This document shows, piece by piece, positions 34,388-43,649 of a stretch of 64,000 bases of DNA. How positions within the stretch are numbered: the first letter of the stretch is position 1; each line of letters begins with the position of its first letter. The stretch covers positions 4,836,001 to 4,900,000 of the forward strand of contig NZ_CP033068.1 in assembly GCF_003668995.1 (NCBI RefSeq). Reading direction: 5' to 3'. The notes below the pieces were generated by a model. That model saw nothing but the letters and a program-made list of their open reading frames with translations, made no database searches and was not told the origin of the DNA. Position numbers and translations under genes: made by a program. Origin of the DNA: Flavobacterium sp. 140616W15. GTDB taxonomy: Bacteria > Bacteroidota > Bacteroidia > Flavobacteriales > Flavobacteriaceae.

Positions 34388-35194
34388 TTATTTTAACTTT
34401 TTAGGTAAAGAACACACGGGTATAGGGTTCATTTTGTGCTGGTTGGCTGTGTTTAATTTCTTGTATATTTCGAAAACAATTTTTTCTCTTCCTGTGAAGT
34501 CAGTAGCTGATTTTCCTAGCTCATCTGCTAACATTGCCCATTCTAATTCATCGTAACTTGCACCCAATTGATCTTCATCAGTTCTGTCATCTCCAAATAA
34601 ACCATCAGTAGGGGCAGCTGTTAAAATTGAGTCCGGAATTTTAAGAAATTCCCCTAAAGCGTACACATCAGATTTCATTAAATCGGCAATTGGACTCAAA
34701 TCTACGCCACCATCTCCGTATTTTGTATAAAAACCTACTCCAAAATCTTCAACTTTGTTTCCTGTTCCAACAACTAATAAACCGTAAATGCCTGCTAAAT
34801 AGTATAGGCTAGTCATGCGCAAGCGAGCACGAGTGTTGGCTAATGATAGATTAACCTTTGCAATATCGGCATCATCAGGAGTTGCCGCTTTAAAAGCTTC
34901 AAATGTACTTGTTAAATCCGTTTCTATATTGGAAACATTTGGGAAGCGTTTTTTTAATTGATCAATATGTTCTTTTCCTCTGGAAACTTGATTTGGAGCT
35001 TGGTGTATAGGCATTTCTACACATAAAAGTTTTAATCCAGTTTGAGCACATAATGTTGAGGTTACAGCAGAGTCGACACCACCAGAAATTCCTATAATAA
35101 AACCATTCACTTTAGCATTGGTGGCATAATCTTTTAACCACTCTACAATGTAGGTATTTACTTTTTCTGTTTGAATAGTGCTTTTTTTAGCCAT
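34388..35194 (-). CDS. nadE: Ammonia-dependent NAD+ synthetase
   Basis: This enzyme amidates deamido-NAD to NAD using ATP and ammonia. At 268 residues it is the short NH3-dependent form without a glutaminase domain. The PP-loop 'GISGGVDSAVT' (~37-47), 'VVGTGNKVEDFGVGFYTKYGDGGVD' and 'PTDGLFGDDRTDEDQLG' are family hallmarks. It is divergent from gldB. Confidence 0.95.
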   Translation of the reverse strand: MAKKSTIQTEKVNTYIVEWLKDYATNAKVNGFIIGISGGVDSAVTSTLCAQTGLKLLCVEMPIHQAPNQVSRGKEHIDQLKKRFPNVSNIETDLTSTFEAFKAATPDDADIAKVNLSLANTRARLRMTSLYYLAGIYGLLVVGTGNKVEDFGVGFYTKYGDGGVDLSPIADLMKSDVYALGEFLKIPDSILTAAPTDGLFGDDRTDEDQLGASYDELEWAMLADELGKSATDFTGREKIVFEIYKKLNTANQHKMNPIPVCSLPKKLK

Positions 35195-35223
35195 AATAGT
35201 TTAAGTTTTAAAATACAGGAATG

Positions 35224-35231
35224 TATATTTG
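35224..35231 (+). promoter_or_regulatory. -7 promoter box of gldB-gldC
   Basis: TATATTTG fits TAnnTTTG, 63 bp upstream of the gldB ATG. Confidence 0.5.
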
Positions 35232-35294
35232 CACAATTATATTTAAGTAGTCATTACTTAATAGAATTTGCAACACAAACTTAATTAAAATAAA

Positions 35295-36251
35295 ATGAAA
35301 ATATATCGGTTTGCTATCGCTCTATGTGTCTTTTTTTTGTCATGTGATAAAAAAAGCAAAATTGAAAAAGCAGTAGAAGAAATTCCAGTAGATATTAAAG
35401 TGGAGCGTTTTGATAAAGTGTTTTTTGAGACCCAGCCCAAAGATTTAGCTAAAATAAAAAAAGAATACCCTTTTTTCTTTCCAGCAGGTAATGATGACTC
35501 GGTATGGTTAGAAAAAATGCAAAACCCGCTTTGGAGAGAGTTGTATGCTGAAGTTCAGAAGAAGTATGGAGACTTTGAGCCAGTTCGTAAAGAATTCAAT
35601 AGTTTGTTTCAGCATATAGAGTATTATTTTCCTAAAACAAAAACACCGAAAGTAATTACTATAATATCCGAAATGGATTATAATAATAAAGCGATTTATG
35701 CGGATAGTTTGGTTATTGTTGCACTTGAATTGTATTTAGGGAAAGAACATAAGTTTTATCAATTTCCGAATTATATAAAGGAGAATTTTGAAGAGAAGCA
35801 AATTATGCCAGATGTAGTTTCTAGTTTCTCACTAAAGAAAATTTCGCCAATCACAGATAAGAATTTGATAAGCAAAATGGTGTATTATGGAAAGCAATTG
35901 TATTTAAAAGATTTACTTTTGCCTGATTATACCGATGCGGATAAAATAGGATATACACCAGAACATATTAAATGGTGTGAGGAAAATGAAGGCTATATGT
36001 GGCGCTATTTTATAGAAAAAGAGATGTTGTATAGTGATGATGCAAAACTTACATCACGATTTATAAATACAGCACCATTTTCTAAGTTTTACCTCGAAAT
36101 AGATAACGAATCACCAGGACGCGTTGGAACCTGGATTGGATGGCAAATTGTACGTTCGTATATGAAGAACAACGATGTGTCAATAGAAGAATTGTTAAAA
36201 ACCAACGCAAAAGAAATTTTTGAAAAGTCAAAATATAAACCTAAGAAGTAA
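35295..36251 (+). CDS. gldB: Gliding motility lipoprotein GldB
   Basis: This 318-residue protein has a lipoprotein signal ('ALCVFFLSCDKKSK'). The family's conserved blocks are visible: 'VERFDKVFFETQPKDLAKIKKEYPFFFP', 'YYFPKTKTPKVITIISEMDY' and 'NESPGRVGTWIGWQIVRSYM'. GldB is required for gliding in Flavobacterium johnsoniae and for type IX secretion-dependent adhesin movement; its biochemical role is not known. The stop overlaps the gldC ATG (TAATG), as in other gliding Bacteroidota. Confidence 0.93.
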   Translation: MKIYRFAIALCVFFLSCDKKSKIEKAVEEIPVDIKVERFDKVFFETQPKDLAKIKKEYPFFFPAGNDDSVWLEKMQNPLWRELYAEVQKKYGDFEPVRKEFNSLFQHIEYYFPKTKTPKVITIISEMDYNNKAIYADSLVIVALELYLGKEHKFYQFPNYIKENFEEKQIMPDVVSSFSLKKISPITDKNLISKMVYYGKQLYLKDLLLPDYTDADKIGYTPEHIKWCEENEGYMWRYFIEKEMLYSDDAKLTSRFINTAPFSKFYLEIDNESPGRVGTWIGWQIVRSYMKNNDVSIEELLKTNAKEIFEKSKYKPKK

Positions 36252-36592
36252 TGTCAGATAATAAACAAACCTCAGAAATTAAATTCCTTATAGAGTTAGA
36301 TGAGAATCGAGTACCAGAAAAATTAAAATGGTCTGCAAAAGATGGAGGAGTCGAAGCTCAAGATGCAAAAGCAATTATGCTTTCTATTTGGGATAGTAAA
36401 GTGCAGGAAACTATGCGTATTGATTTATGGACAAAAGATATGCCGGTAGATGAAATGAAAATTTTCTTTCATCAAACTTTAGTAGCAATGGCAGATACGT
36501 TTAAGCGCGCTACAGACGATGAGAAAATGTCAGATACAATGAAAGATTTCTGTGATTATTTTGCAGAGAAATTAGAATTGAAAAAGTCATAA
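36251..36592 (+). CDS. gldC: Gliding motility protein GldC
   Basis: This 113-residue protein has no signal peptide or membrane segment and is predicted cytoplasmic. It contains the typical 'ELDENRVPEKLKWSAKDGG' and 'MRIDLWTKDMPVDEMKIFFHQTL'. It is coupled to gldB by a one-base overlap. In F. johnsoniae gldC enhances but is not absolutely needed for gliding. A terminator follows. Confidence 0.93.
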   Translation: MSDNKQTSEIKFLIELDENRVPEKLKWSAKDGGVEAQDAKAIMLSIWDSKVQETMRIDLWTKDMPVDEMKIFFHQTLVAMADTFKRATDDEKMSDTMKDFCDYFAEKLELKKS

Positions 36593-36603
36593 GTAGAACA
36601 AAC

Positions 36604-36641
36604 AAAAAAATCCCAAAAATTTTAATTTTGGGATTTTTTTT
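36604..36641. terminator. Bidirectional terminator between gldC and engB
   Basis: AAAAAATCCCAAAA and TTTTGGGATTTTTT form a long stem with tracts on both sides, suitable for the two convergent genes. Confidence 0.8.
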
Positions 36642-36660
36642 ATCTCTGAAAAGAGAATAT

Positions 36661-37281
36661 TTAAAACTGGCTATTGTTTTTAAATACCTCTTGGTTTACT
36701 CCGTCAATGTAATCTAAAACAGCATCTTTACCAATAGATTCCGTTGCAGATGTTACAAAATAATGAGGCATTTCGGCCCAGTTATTGGCAAACATTTTCT
36801 TTTTGTAAGCAGCGATATGAGAATCAATTTTTGTTTTACTTATTTTATCGGCTTTCGTAAAAATAATGCAAAACGGAATTTCGCTTTCACCCATATATGA
36901 CATAAATTCAATATCGATAGCTTGGGCTTCATGACGAATATCGATTAATACAAAGGCACAAACTAATTGTTCGCGCGTTTCAAAGTAATCGGTGATGAAC
37001 TGTTGGAAAACAGATTTTGTTTTTTTAGAAACTTTAGCATAACCATACCCTGGTAAGTCGACAAGGAACCAATTGTTGTTAATCAGGAAATGATTTATCA
37101 ATTGTGTTTTTCCAGGACGACCAGAAGTTTTTGCTAAGTTTTTATGATTGGTCAACATGTTGATCAAAGAAGACTTTCCTACGTTTGATCTTCCTATAAA
37201 AGCATATTCAGGCAAGAAGTCCTTAGGACATTTGCTAACATCTGAATTACTGATTATAAATTCGGCGGTATTTATTTTCAT
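36661..37281 (-). CDS. engB: Ribosome-biogenesis GTPase EngB (YsxC/YihA)
   Basis: A cytoplasmic TRAFAC GTPase of 206 residues needed for late 50S assembly. G1 'GRSNVGKSSLIN' (~32-43), G3 'DLPGYGYAKV' and G4 'FTKADK' are visible. It forms a probable minus-strand unit with the upstream alpha/beta hydrolase gene (43-bp gap). Confidence 0.95.
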   Translation of the reverse strand: MKINTAEFIISNSDVSKCPKDFLPEYAFIGRSNVGKSSLINMLTNHKNLAKTSGRPGKTQLINHFLINNNWFLVDLPGYGYAKVSKKTKSVFQQFITDYFETREQLVCAFVLIDIRHEAQAIDIEFMSYMGESEIPFCIIFTKADKISKTKIDSHIAAYKKKMFANNWAEMPHYFVTSATESIGKDAVLDYIDGVNQEVFKNNSQF

Positions 37282-37324
37282 ATCTATACTATTTCTAAAA
37301 CCTCCTCAAATTCGAAAGTGTTTA

Positions 37325-38089
37325 TTATAAATTGGTTTTTTTCAACCATTCTTCAAGGATTTTATTAAACTCTTCTGGGTGTTCCATCATGGCAGCATGT
37401 CCACATTTGTCAATCCAATATAAAGAAGAGTTGGGAAGTAATTTGTTAAACTCTTCGGCTACGTCCGGTGGAGTTACTTTATCATTTTTACCCCAGATGA
37501 TACAAGTTTCAACTTGCATTTTTGGTAAATCTTTTGCCATGTTATGACGAATGGCGCTTTTTGCAATGGTAAGTGTCTTTATTAATTTTATGCGATCATT
37601 TACAGAAGCATAAACTTCATCAATAAGCTCCGGAGTTGCAATCTTTGGATCATAAAATACATCTTCAGCTTTTCTTCTTATGTATTCGTAATCTCCTCTT
37701 TTAGGATAACTATCACCCATTGCGCTTTCATAGAGTCCTGAACTACCTGTTATTACAAGTCCAATTACTTTCTCTGGATATAATTTTGTGTGATATAGTG
37801 CAATATGGCCACCTAACGAATTTCCTAGTAAAATGACTTTATCAAATCCTTTGAATGTGATAAAGTCTTTAACGTATTTGGCAAAGCTTTTTACGTTAGT
37901 TTTTAAGATGCTTTGTGTGTATATCGGTAAATCGGGGATTACTATTTTGTACCCTCTATTTGAAAAATATTCGGCTACGGCATCGAAGTTACTAAGTCCT
38001 CCCATGAGGCCATGTAATATAACAATAGGTGTCCCTTCTCCAGCTTCATAATAGCTGTATCTGCCTTCTTTTTTGTAATGTTTATCCAT
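37325..38089 (-). CDS. Alpha/beta-fold hydrolase
   Basis: This 254-residue protein has the full catalytic set: oxyanion 'HGLMGG' (~25), nucleophile 'GNSLGGH' (Ser ~93), acid in 'IWGKNDKVTPP' and His in 'CGHAAMMEHPEEF'. There is no signal peptide, so it is cytoplasmic. The substrate is unknown; the C-C hydrolase/esterase group is the nearest by pattern. It has a TATATTTG box at 38117-38124 and lies upstream of engB. Confidence 0.88.
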   Translation of the reverse strand: MDKHYKKEGRYSYYEAGEGTPIVILHGLMGGLSNFDAVAEYFSNRGYKIVIPDLPIYTQSILKTNVKSFAKYVKDFITFKGFDKVILLGNSLGGHIALYHTKLYPEKVIGLVITGSSGLYESAMGDSYPKRGDYEYIRRKAEDVFYDPKIATPELIDEVYASVNDRIKLIKTLTIAKSAIRHNMAKDLPKMQVETCIIWGKNDKVTPPDVAEEFNKLLPNSSLYWIDKCGHAAMMEHPEEFNKILEEWLKKTNL

Positions 38090-38116
38090 CTAACTAAATA
38101 CCGATTTCAATTTGGA

Positions 38117-38124
38117 CAAATATA
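38117..38124 (-). promoter_or_regulatory. -7 promoter box of the hydrolase-engB unit
   Basis: The minus strand reads TATATTTG, 27 bp before the hydrolase ATG. Confidence 0.5.
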
Positions 38125-38376
38125 GGGTTTAATACATAAATATGGATTCTTGAAAACATTTTTTAACTAGATAATTTTAGTAGATGAAATAAATAGCTAA
38201 AAATCAGTTGCTAGATGTTTTAATTTTTTTCTTTTTTCTCATCAAAATTGCCAAAAAAAGGCTGAAATTTTTCAATATGCTTATTTCATTTTTTGTTATG
38301 TAGAATCATTCTTACAGCTAATTTTTCAAATAGCTAACGATCTGACTGTGCATAATTTAAGAGTTTTTGGGTAAAA

Positions 38377-38422
38377 GTGGTTAAACTTATCAACAAAGTG
38401 GTATATAGTGGTAAATTGTGGT
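38377..38422 (+). promoter_or_regulatory. GTGGT box array, probable MraZ operator
   Basis: GTGGT occurs at 38377-38381, 38398-38402, 38408-38412 and 38418-38422. The last three are spaced exactly 10 bp apart and the first is 21 bp away. Equally spaced G-rich direct repeats one helical turn apart are how MraZ recognises its own promoter in other bacteria. The array runs up to the -33 region of the dcw promoter, which fits autorepression. Confidence 0.7.
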
Positions 38423-38433
38423 AATATTTTTTA

Positions 38434-38441
38434 TATTTTTG
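38434..38441 (+). promoter_or_regulatory. -7 promoter box of the dcw cluster
   Basis: TATTTTTG (TAnnTTTG) lies 12 bp after the last GTGGT box and 26 bp before the mraZ start. Confidence 0.6.
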
Positions 38442-38466
38442 CTGTATAACATAACCATACTTTTTT

Positions 38467-38940
38467 TTGAATACAATTGTAGGAACATATGAGTGTAAGG
38501 TTGATGCTAAAGGGAGGCTGCTAATGCCTGCTCCCTTGAAAAAGCAGTTGGCTACCTCACTTCAAAACGGATTTGTTTTGAAGCGTTCCGTGTTTCAGAC
38601 ATGTCTGGAGTTGTATCCGATGGAAGAATGGGATTTGATGATGCAGAAAATTAATAAACTGAATCGTTTTGTAAAGAAAAACAATGATTTTATCAGAAGG
38701 TTTACCGCTGGAGTTAAGATTGTTGAGATTGATGCATTAGGACGTTTATTAGTTCCGAAGGATCTGATGGCATTTTCTGGTATTTCGAAAGACGTAGTGT
38801 TTTCATCTGCGGTGAATATTGTTGAAATATGGGATAAAGAGTTATACGAAAAATCAATTAGCGGCGAAGATATGGATTTTGCAGATTTAGCCGAAGAAGT
38901 AATGGGAAATATAAATGACGACGACAATGGAATATCATAA
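38467..38940 (+). CDS. mraZ: MraZ, transcriptional regulator of the dcw cluster
   Basis: This 157-residue protein carries two SpoVT/AbrB-like halves: 'GTYECKVDAKGRLLMPAPLKK' and 'VKIVEIDALGRLLVPKDLMAF'. It starts with TTG (38467), which gives the conserved 'NTIVGTYECKVDAKGR' N-terminus with no ATG nearby. It binds DNA upstream of its own gene, here the GTGGT array, and represses the cluster. It overlaps rsmH by 26 bp. Confidence 0.93.
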   Translation: MNTIVGTYECKVDAKGRLLMPAPLKKQLATSLQNGFVLKRSVFQTCLELYPMEEWDLMMQKINKLNRFVKKNNDFIRRFTAGVKIVEIDALGRLLVPKDLMAFSGISKDVVFSSAVNIVEIWDKELYEKSISGEDMDFADLAEEVMGNINDDDNGIS

Positions 38941-39823
38941 TCCGGTTTTGCTTCATCCAACAGTAGATGGCTTGAATATTAAGCCTGACGGCATTTATGT
39001 AGATGTGACGTTTGGTGGTGGGGGACATTCAAAAGAGATTTTAAACAGGCTAGGGCCAAACGGAAAATTATTTGCTTTTGATCAAGATGAAGATGCTTTG
39101 GCAAATGCTTTGCCAGATGAGAGGTTTACTTTGATAAATGAAAATTTTAGGTTTATTAAAAGATTTTTGCGTTTTCATGGTGTAAGAGGAGTAGATGGAA
39201 TTTTGGCAGATTTAGGTGTTTCATCGCATCAGTTTGATGTTGCCGAAAGAGGTTTCTCTACCCGTTTTGATGCCGAGCTGGATATGCGAATGAGTCAGAA
39301 GAATGATTTGAATGCGTATCGTGTAGTAAATGAATACGACGAACAAGATTTGAGAAGAGTTTTTCTAGATTATGGAGAATTGAAAAATGCTCCTGTTTTG
39401 GCAAGAACAATTGTAGAGGCTAGAGAAAATAAGATTATCAAGACTACCGATGAATTGAAAGAAGTTTTGGCAAAATATTTACCTGAAAGAGTTCGTAATA
39501 AAATATTAGCTCAGATTTATCAGGCAATACGCATCGAGGTAAATCAAGAAATGGATGTATTGAAAGAATTTATCGAGCAATCGTTAGAGATATTAAACCC
39601 AGGCGGAAGATTAAGTGTTATTTCATACCACTCATTAGAAGATAGATTGGTAAAACGTTTTATCAAAAACGGAATGTTTGAAGGAGAGCCAGAACGTGAT
39701 TTTTATGGAAATTTTTCAGTTCCATTTAAAACTATCGGAAAGCTAATAGTTCCGGATGACGCAGAGATTAAAATAAATAACAGAGCTAGAAGTGCCAAGC
39801 TAAGAATTGCTGAAAAAATATAG
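38915..39823 (+). CDS. rsmH: 16S rRNA m4C1402 methyltransferase RsmH
   Basis: This SAM-dependent enzyme (formerly MraW) N4-methylates C1402 of 16S rRNA. At 302 residues it has the normal length. The SAM motif 'DVTFGGGGHSKEIL' (~29-42), 'ILADLGVSSHQFD' and 'VISYHSLEDRLVKRF' are diagnostic. The start at 38915 lies inside mraZ; a second ATG at 38927 gives 'MEYHNPVLLHP' and is an equally good start. Confidence 0.95.
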   Translation: MTTTMEYHNPVLLHPTVDGLNIKPDGIYVDVTFGGGGHSKEILNRLGPNGKLFAFDQDEDALANALPDERFTLINENFRFIKRFLRFHGVRGVDGILADLGVSSHQFDVAERGFSTRFDAELDMRMSQKNDLNAYRVVNEYDEQDLRRVFLDYGELKNAPVLARTIVEARENKIIKTTDELKEVLAKYLPERVRNKILAQIYQAIRIEVNQEMDVLKEFIEQSLEILNPGGRLSVISYHSLEDRLVKRFIKNGMFEGEPERDFYGNFSVPFKTIGKLIVPDDAEIKINNRARSAKLRIAEKI

Positions 39824-39840
39824 TACTATAATAAGGTATA

Positions 39841-40188
39841 ATGAAAAACGGAGTATTTGACATATTAAAAGCAAGATTTCTTATTAATGATGACGCTGTG
39901 AAGAATTGGCGTTTTATCGTTTTTATAATTCTGCTGGCAATAATTATGATTGCAAATACACAACGATACGAACAAAAAGTTTTTGAAATTGCAAAATTGA
40001 ATAATGAAGTAAAGGAATTGCGATCAGAGTTTGTAGACAGGAGATCGGAATTGATGAAGTTAAAAATGGAGTCGACAGTATCGGAAAAAATGCTTGCCAA
40101 AGAAATTTACCCATCGACAGTTCCTCCAATTAAAATTGAAGTAAAGAAAGAAAAAGAAAAAAGCTTTTTTAAACGCATATGGCAGTAG
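39841..40188 (+). CDS. ftsL: FtsL-like cell-division protein
   Basis: This 115-residue bitopic protein has a cytoplasmic N-terminus, one membrane helix ('WRFIVFIILLAIIMIANTQRY', about 22-43) and a periplasmic coiled coil ('KLNNEVKELRSEFVDRRSELMKL'). Its place between rsmH and ftsI is the standard ftsL slot. FtsL recruits and activates the septal synthase FtsWI with FtsB and FtsQ. It overlaps ftsI by 10 bp. Confidence 0.85.
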   Translation: MKNGVFDILKARFLINDDAVKNWRFIVFIILLAIIMIANTQRYEQKVFEIAKLNNEVKELRSEFVDRRSELMKLKMESTVSEKMLAKEIYPSTVPPIKIEVKKEKEKSFFKRIWQ

Positions 40189-42179
40189 ACGACAAAAATA
40201 TATCCTACAGAGTTTATCTGGTAGCAGCCTTCATTTTCTTGATGGCAATTGGTATTGTCGTAAAGTTAACTAATATTCAGTGGGTTGAAGGAGATTATTA
40301 TCGAAAATTAGCAAAGCAACGTACGGTAAAAAACTTTGTTATTCCCGCAAATAAAGGAAATATTTATTCGGCAGACGGAAGCCTTTTGGCAACCTCTATT
40401 CCTAATTACGAAATTCGATTTGATGCTGTAGCTCCTAAAACAGAAGCCTTTGAAAAGAATGTAAAATTACTGGCAGATTCACTGTCGATAGTCTTGGGAA
40501 GACCTAGTGGTTATTATCAAAATGAATTAAGAAAAGCAAGAGCCAATAAAAACAGGTATTTCTTAATAGCTCGTAAATTGAGTTATACGGATTACATGAA
40601 AATAAAAGGGTTTCCGTTGTTTAAACTAGGACCTTATAAAGGAGGTATTATCATTGAGCAGGAAACGGTGAGAGAACATCCTATCGGAAAAATTGCTGAA
40701 CGTACTATCGGTTATGACAAAGGTGGTGTTAATGGAGAGTCAACGGGGAAAGGAATCGAATGGGCGTTTAGAAATTATTTGAACGGGAAAGATGGTAAAA
40801 TCCTAAAACAAAAAATTGCAAAAGGCCAATGGAAACCTATTCGTGATGTAAATGAAGTAGATCCTCAAGACGGATATGATGTAATATCGACTATAGATGT
40901 TTTTATTCAAGATATTGCACATCATGCCTTGCTGAAACAATTAGAAGATTATGAGGCAGATCATGGTTGTGTAGTGGTAATGGAAACAAAAACGGGACAT
41001 ATTAAAGCAATCTCTAATTTAGGGAGAGCTGATGATGGTTCTTATTATGAAACAACAAATTATGCTATAGCGGAATCGCATGAGCCGGGGTCAACTTTTA
41101 AATTGGTTGATTTAATGACGCTTTTAGAAGATAAAGTAGCTGATACCAGTACAGTTTTCGATAGTAATGGTGGAGAAGTTCGTTATTACGGAAGAGTAGT
41201 TCGTGACTCTCGTAAAGGTGGTTACGGTAAAGTATCATTGGCAAGAGGTTTTGAATTGTCATCTAATACTGTTATGGTTCAGGCGGTGTATAATAATTAT
41301 AAAAACAACCCGTCTAGATATGTAAATCATATTAATGGGTATGGATTAAATAAGACTTTGGGATTGCCTTTTGAAGGAGAAGGAAAGCCTTATATTCCAC
41401 AGCCTGGAGATAAACATTGGTCGGGAGTTACTTTACCATGGATGGCTTTTGGATATAATGTTTTAGTAACGCCATTACAAACTTTGACCTATTATAATTC
41501 GGTTGCGAATAATGGTGTAATGGTTAAGCCACAGTTTGTTTCGGAAATAAAAGAATGGAACAGAACTATTAAGAAATTTGATGTTGAAGTTTTAAATCCT
41601 AAAATATGTTCGCCAGCAACGATTAATAAGCTAAAAGCAGTTTTAGAAAATGTAGTAAAAAGGGGGACTGGATCTAAGTTATATTCTAAAGATTTTTCTA
41701 TGGCAGGAAAAACAGGGACGGCTATGGTAAATTATGGAAATGCAGGTAGAGCAGGGATGTATTATGCTTCCTCTTTTGTTGGGTATTTTCCGGCCGATCA
41801 TCCTAAGTATTCGTGTATTGTAGTAGTACATAAGCCAAACACCTCACGTAATAATTATTATGGAGCCGATGTTGCTGGTCCAGTTTTTAAAAGAATCGCT
41901 CAAAAGATTTTTACTGATGCACCATCTACAAATGAAATAAAAACATTGGATGCTAAGATTTCTAAACAAGAAAATAATTATAACGCTTACTATACTCAGG
42001 TACAGAAAAAGCAATCTATCCCAGATGTAAAAGGGATGTCGGGTATGGATGCAATTGCCTTACTCGAAAATTTAGGGCTTAAAGTGAAAGCTGTTGGAAT
42101 AGGAAAAGTGAAAAAACAATCGCTTCAGGCAGGAGAAAATATAGCTAAAAACACAACTATAGTATTAGAATTATCGTGA
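40179..42179 (+). CDS. ftsI: Septal peptidoglycan transpeptidase FtsI (PBP3) with a PASTA domain
   Basis: This class B penicillin-binding protein has 666 residues. An N-terminal membrane helix (about 10-28) is followed by a pedestal domain ('RTVKNFVIPANKGNIYSADGSLLA') and the transpeptidase domain. Its motifs are 'PGSTFK' (catalytic Ser ~305), 'LSSNTVM' and 'KTGTA'. A C-terminal PASTA domain ('IPDVKGMSGMDAIALLENLG', ~605-660) is present, which E. coli FtsI lacks. It cross-links septal peptidoglycan. The GTG start of murE overlaps its stop. Confidence 0.95.
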   Translation: MAVDDKNISYRVYLVAAFIFLMAIGIVVKLTNIQWVEGDYYRKLAKQRTVKNFVIPANKGNIYSADGSLLATSIPNYEIRFDAVAPKTEAFEKNVKLLADSLSIVLGRPSGYYQNELRKARANKNRYFLIARKLSYTDYMKIKGFPLFKLGPYKGGIIIEQETVREHPIGKIAERTIGYDKGGVNGESTGKGIEWAFRNYLNGKDGKILKQKIAKGQWKPIRDVNEVDPQDGYDVISTIDVFIQDIAHHALLKQLEDYEADHGCVVVMETKTGHIKAISNLGRADDGSYYETTNYAIAESHEPGSTFKLVDLMTLLEDKVADTSTVFDSNGGEVRYYGRVVRDSRKGGYGKVSLARGFELSSNTVMVQAVYNNYKNNPSRYVNHINGYGLNKTLGLPFEGEGKPYIPQPGDKHWSGVTLPWMAFGYNVLVTPLQTLTYYNSVANNGVMVKPQFVSEIKEWNRTIKKFDVEVLNPKICSPATINKLKAVLENVVKRGTGSKLYSKDFSMAGKTGTAMVNYGNAGRAGMYYASSFVGYFPADHPKYSCIVVVHKPNTSRNNYYGADVAGPVFKRIAQKIFTDAPSTNEIKTLDAKISKQENNYNAYYTQVQKKQSIPDVKGMSGMDAIALLENLGLKVKAVGIGKVKKQSLQAGENIAKNTTIVLELS

Positions 42180-43639
42180 ATATATTAAAAGACATATTAT
42201 ACAAAGTAGCTATTGAATCGGTGACGGGTTCAACGGATATTGCTATTCATAAAATAGATTTTGATTCTAGAAAAATAGAAGCAAATGATGTTTTTGTTGC
42301 CATTCGTGGTACACTATCAGATGGTCATGATTATATTCAGAAAGCTATTGAACTTGGAGCAACTGCTGTTATTTGTGACACATTGCCAGAAGTTTTAGTA
42401 AAAGAAGTTACTTACATTAAAGTTAAAGACACTAATTCGGCTTTGGCTTTTATGGCTGCTAATTACTTTGATAATCCATCAGAGAAAATAAAATTAGTAG
42501 GTATTACAGGAACAAATGGTAAAACCACAATTGCTTCATTGTTGTACCAATTATTTAAAAAAGCAGGATTTAAAGTAGGATTGTTATCTACTGTAAAGAT
42601 ATTAGTCGACGAAACAGAATATAAAGCAACGCATACAACACCAGACTCTATTACAATTAATCATTATTTAAATGAAATGATTGAAGCTGGAGTTATGTAT
42701 TGTTTTATGGAAGTTAGTTCACACGGAATTCATCAAAAACGTACTGAAGCCTTGCATTTTGTAGGTGGAATTTTTACAAATTTATCTCATGATCATTTGG
42801 ATTATCATCCAACTTTTGCTGAGTACAGAGATGTGAAAAAATCATTTTTTGATTCATTACCAAAAACGGCATTTGCATTATCAAATATCGATGATAAAAA
42901 TGGGCCAGTAATGTTGCAAAATACAGTTGCTACAAAACGTACTTATGCTTTAAAATCGTATGCTGATTATAAAGCGCAAATTTTAGAAAATCAATTATCA
43001 GGATTATTATTAAAAATTAATGATAATGAAGTTTGGGTAAAATTAATAGGAACATTTAATGCCTACAATCTATTAGCTATCTACGGAACGGCTATTGAGT
43101 TAGGGATTGATAGTCTTGAAGCGTTACGTTTATTATCAGATTTAGAAAGTGTTTCTGGGCGTTTTCAATTTATTGTATCAGATTCTAATATCACAGCAAT
43201 TGTGGATTATGCACATACGCCAGATGCGTTAGAAAACGTATTGAAAACCATAAATGATATTCGTACTAAAAATGAGCAATTAATTACAGTTGTAGGTTGT
43301 GGTGGAAATAGAGATAAAACCAAGCGCCCTATTATGGCACAAATTGGATCAGAGTTAAGCGATAAAGCAATATTTACATCTGATAATCCTAGAAATGAAG
43401 ATCCTGAAACTATAATTAGTGAGATGGAAAAAGGTGTTGAACCACAAAATTATAAAAAAACATTGGCAATTACAGATAGAAAACAGGCAATCAAAACAGC
43501 TTGTCAATTGGCACAGCCCAACGATATTATTTTAATAGCAGGTAAAGGACATGAAACGTATCAAGAAGTAAATGGCGTACGTCATGATTTTGATGATATG
43601 CAGATTGTAAAGGAAATTTTAGCACAACTAAACAAATAA
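42176..43639 (+). CDS. murE: UDP-MurNAc-tripeptide synthetase MurE (meso-DAP adding)
   Basis: This ATP-dependent ligase adds the third stem residue to UDP-MurNAc-L-Ala-D-Glu. It has 487 residues and a GTG start overlapping the ftsI stop (GTGA). P-loop 'GTNGKTT' (~112-118), 'SSHGIHQKR' and the central ligase domain are present. 'DNPRNEDPE' (~403) is the motif of meso-diaminopimelate-specific enzymes, which predicts DAP-type peptidoglycan. Confidence 0.95.
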   Translation: MNILKDILYKVAIESVTGSTDIAIHKIDFDSRKIEANDVFVAIRGTLSDGHDYIQKAIELGATAVICDTLPEVLVKEVTYIKVKDTNSALAFMAANYFDNPSEKIKLVGITGTNGKTTIASLLYQLFKKAGFKVGLLSTVKILVDETEYKATHTTPDSITINHYLNEMIEAGVMYCFMEVSSHGIHQKRTEALHFVGGIFTNLSHDHLDYHPTFAEYRDVKKSFFDSLPKTAFALSNIDDKNGPVMLQNTVATKRTYALKSYADYKAQILENQLSGLLLKINDNEVWVKLIGTFNAYNLLAIYGTAIELGIDSLEALRLLSDLESVSGRFQFIVSDSNITAIVDYAHTPDALENVLKTINDIRTKNEQLITVVGCGGNRDKTKRPIMAQIGSELSDKAIFTSDNPRNEDPETIISEMEKGVEPQNYKKTLAITDRKQAIKTACQLAQPNDIILIAGKGHETYQEVNGVRHDFDDMQIVKEILAQLNK

Positions 43640-43649
43640 AACCAGATAT

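Noticed and set aside
38377..38422. GTGGT repeats as replication-origin iterons or a small CRISPR-like array
   Set aside because: The units are 5 bp with no spacer structure, there is no AT-rich unwinding element with DnaA boxes, and the position in front of mraZ explains them better.
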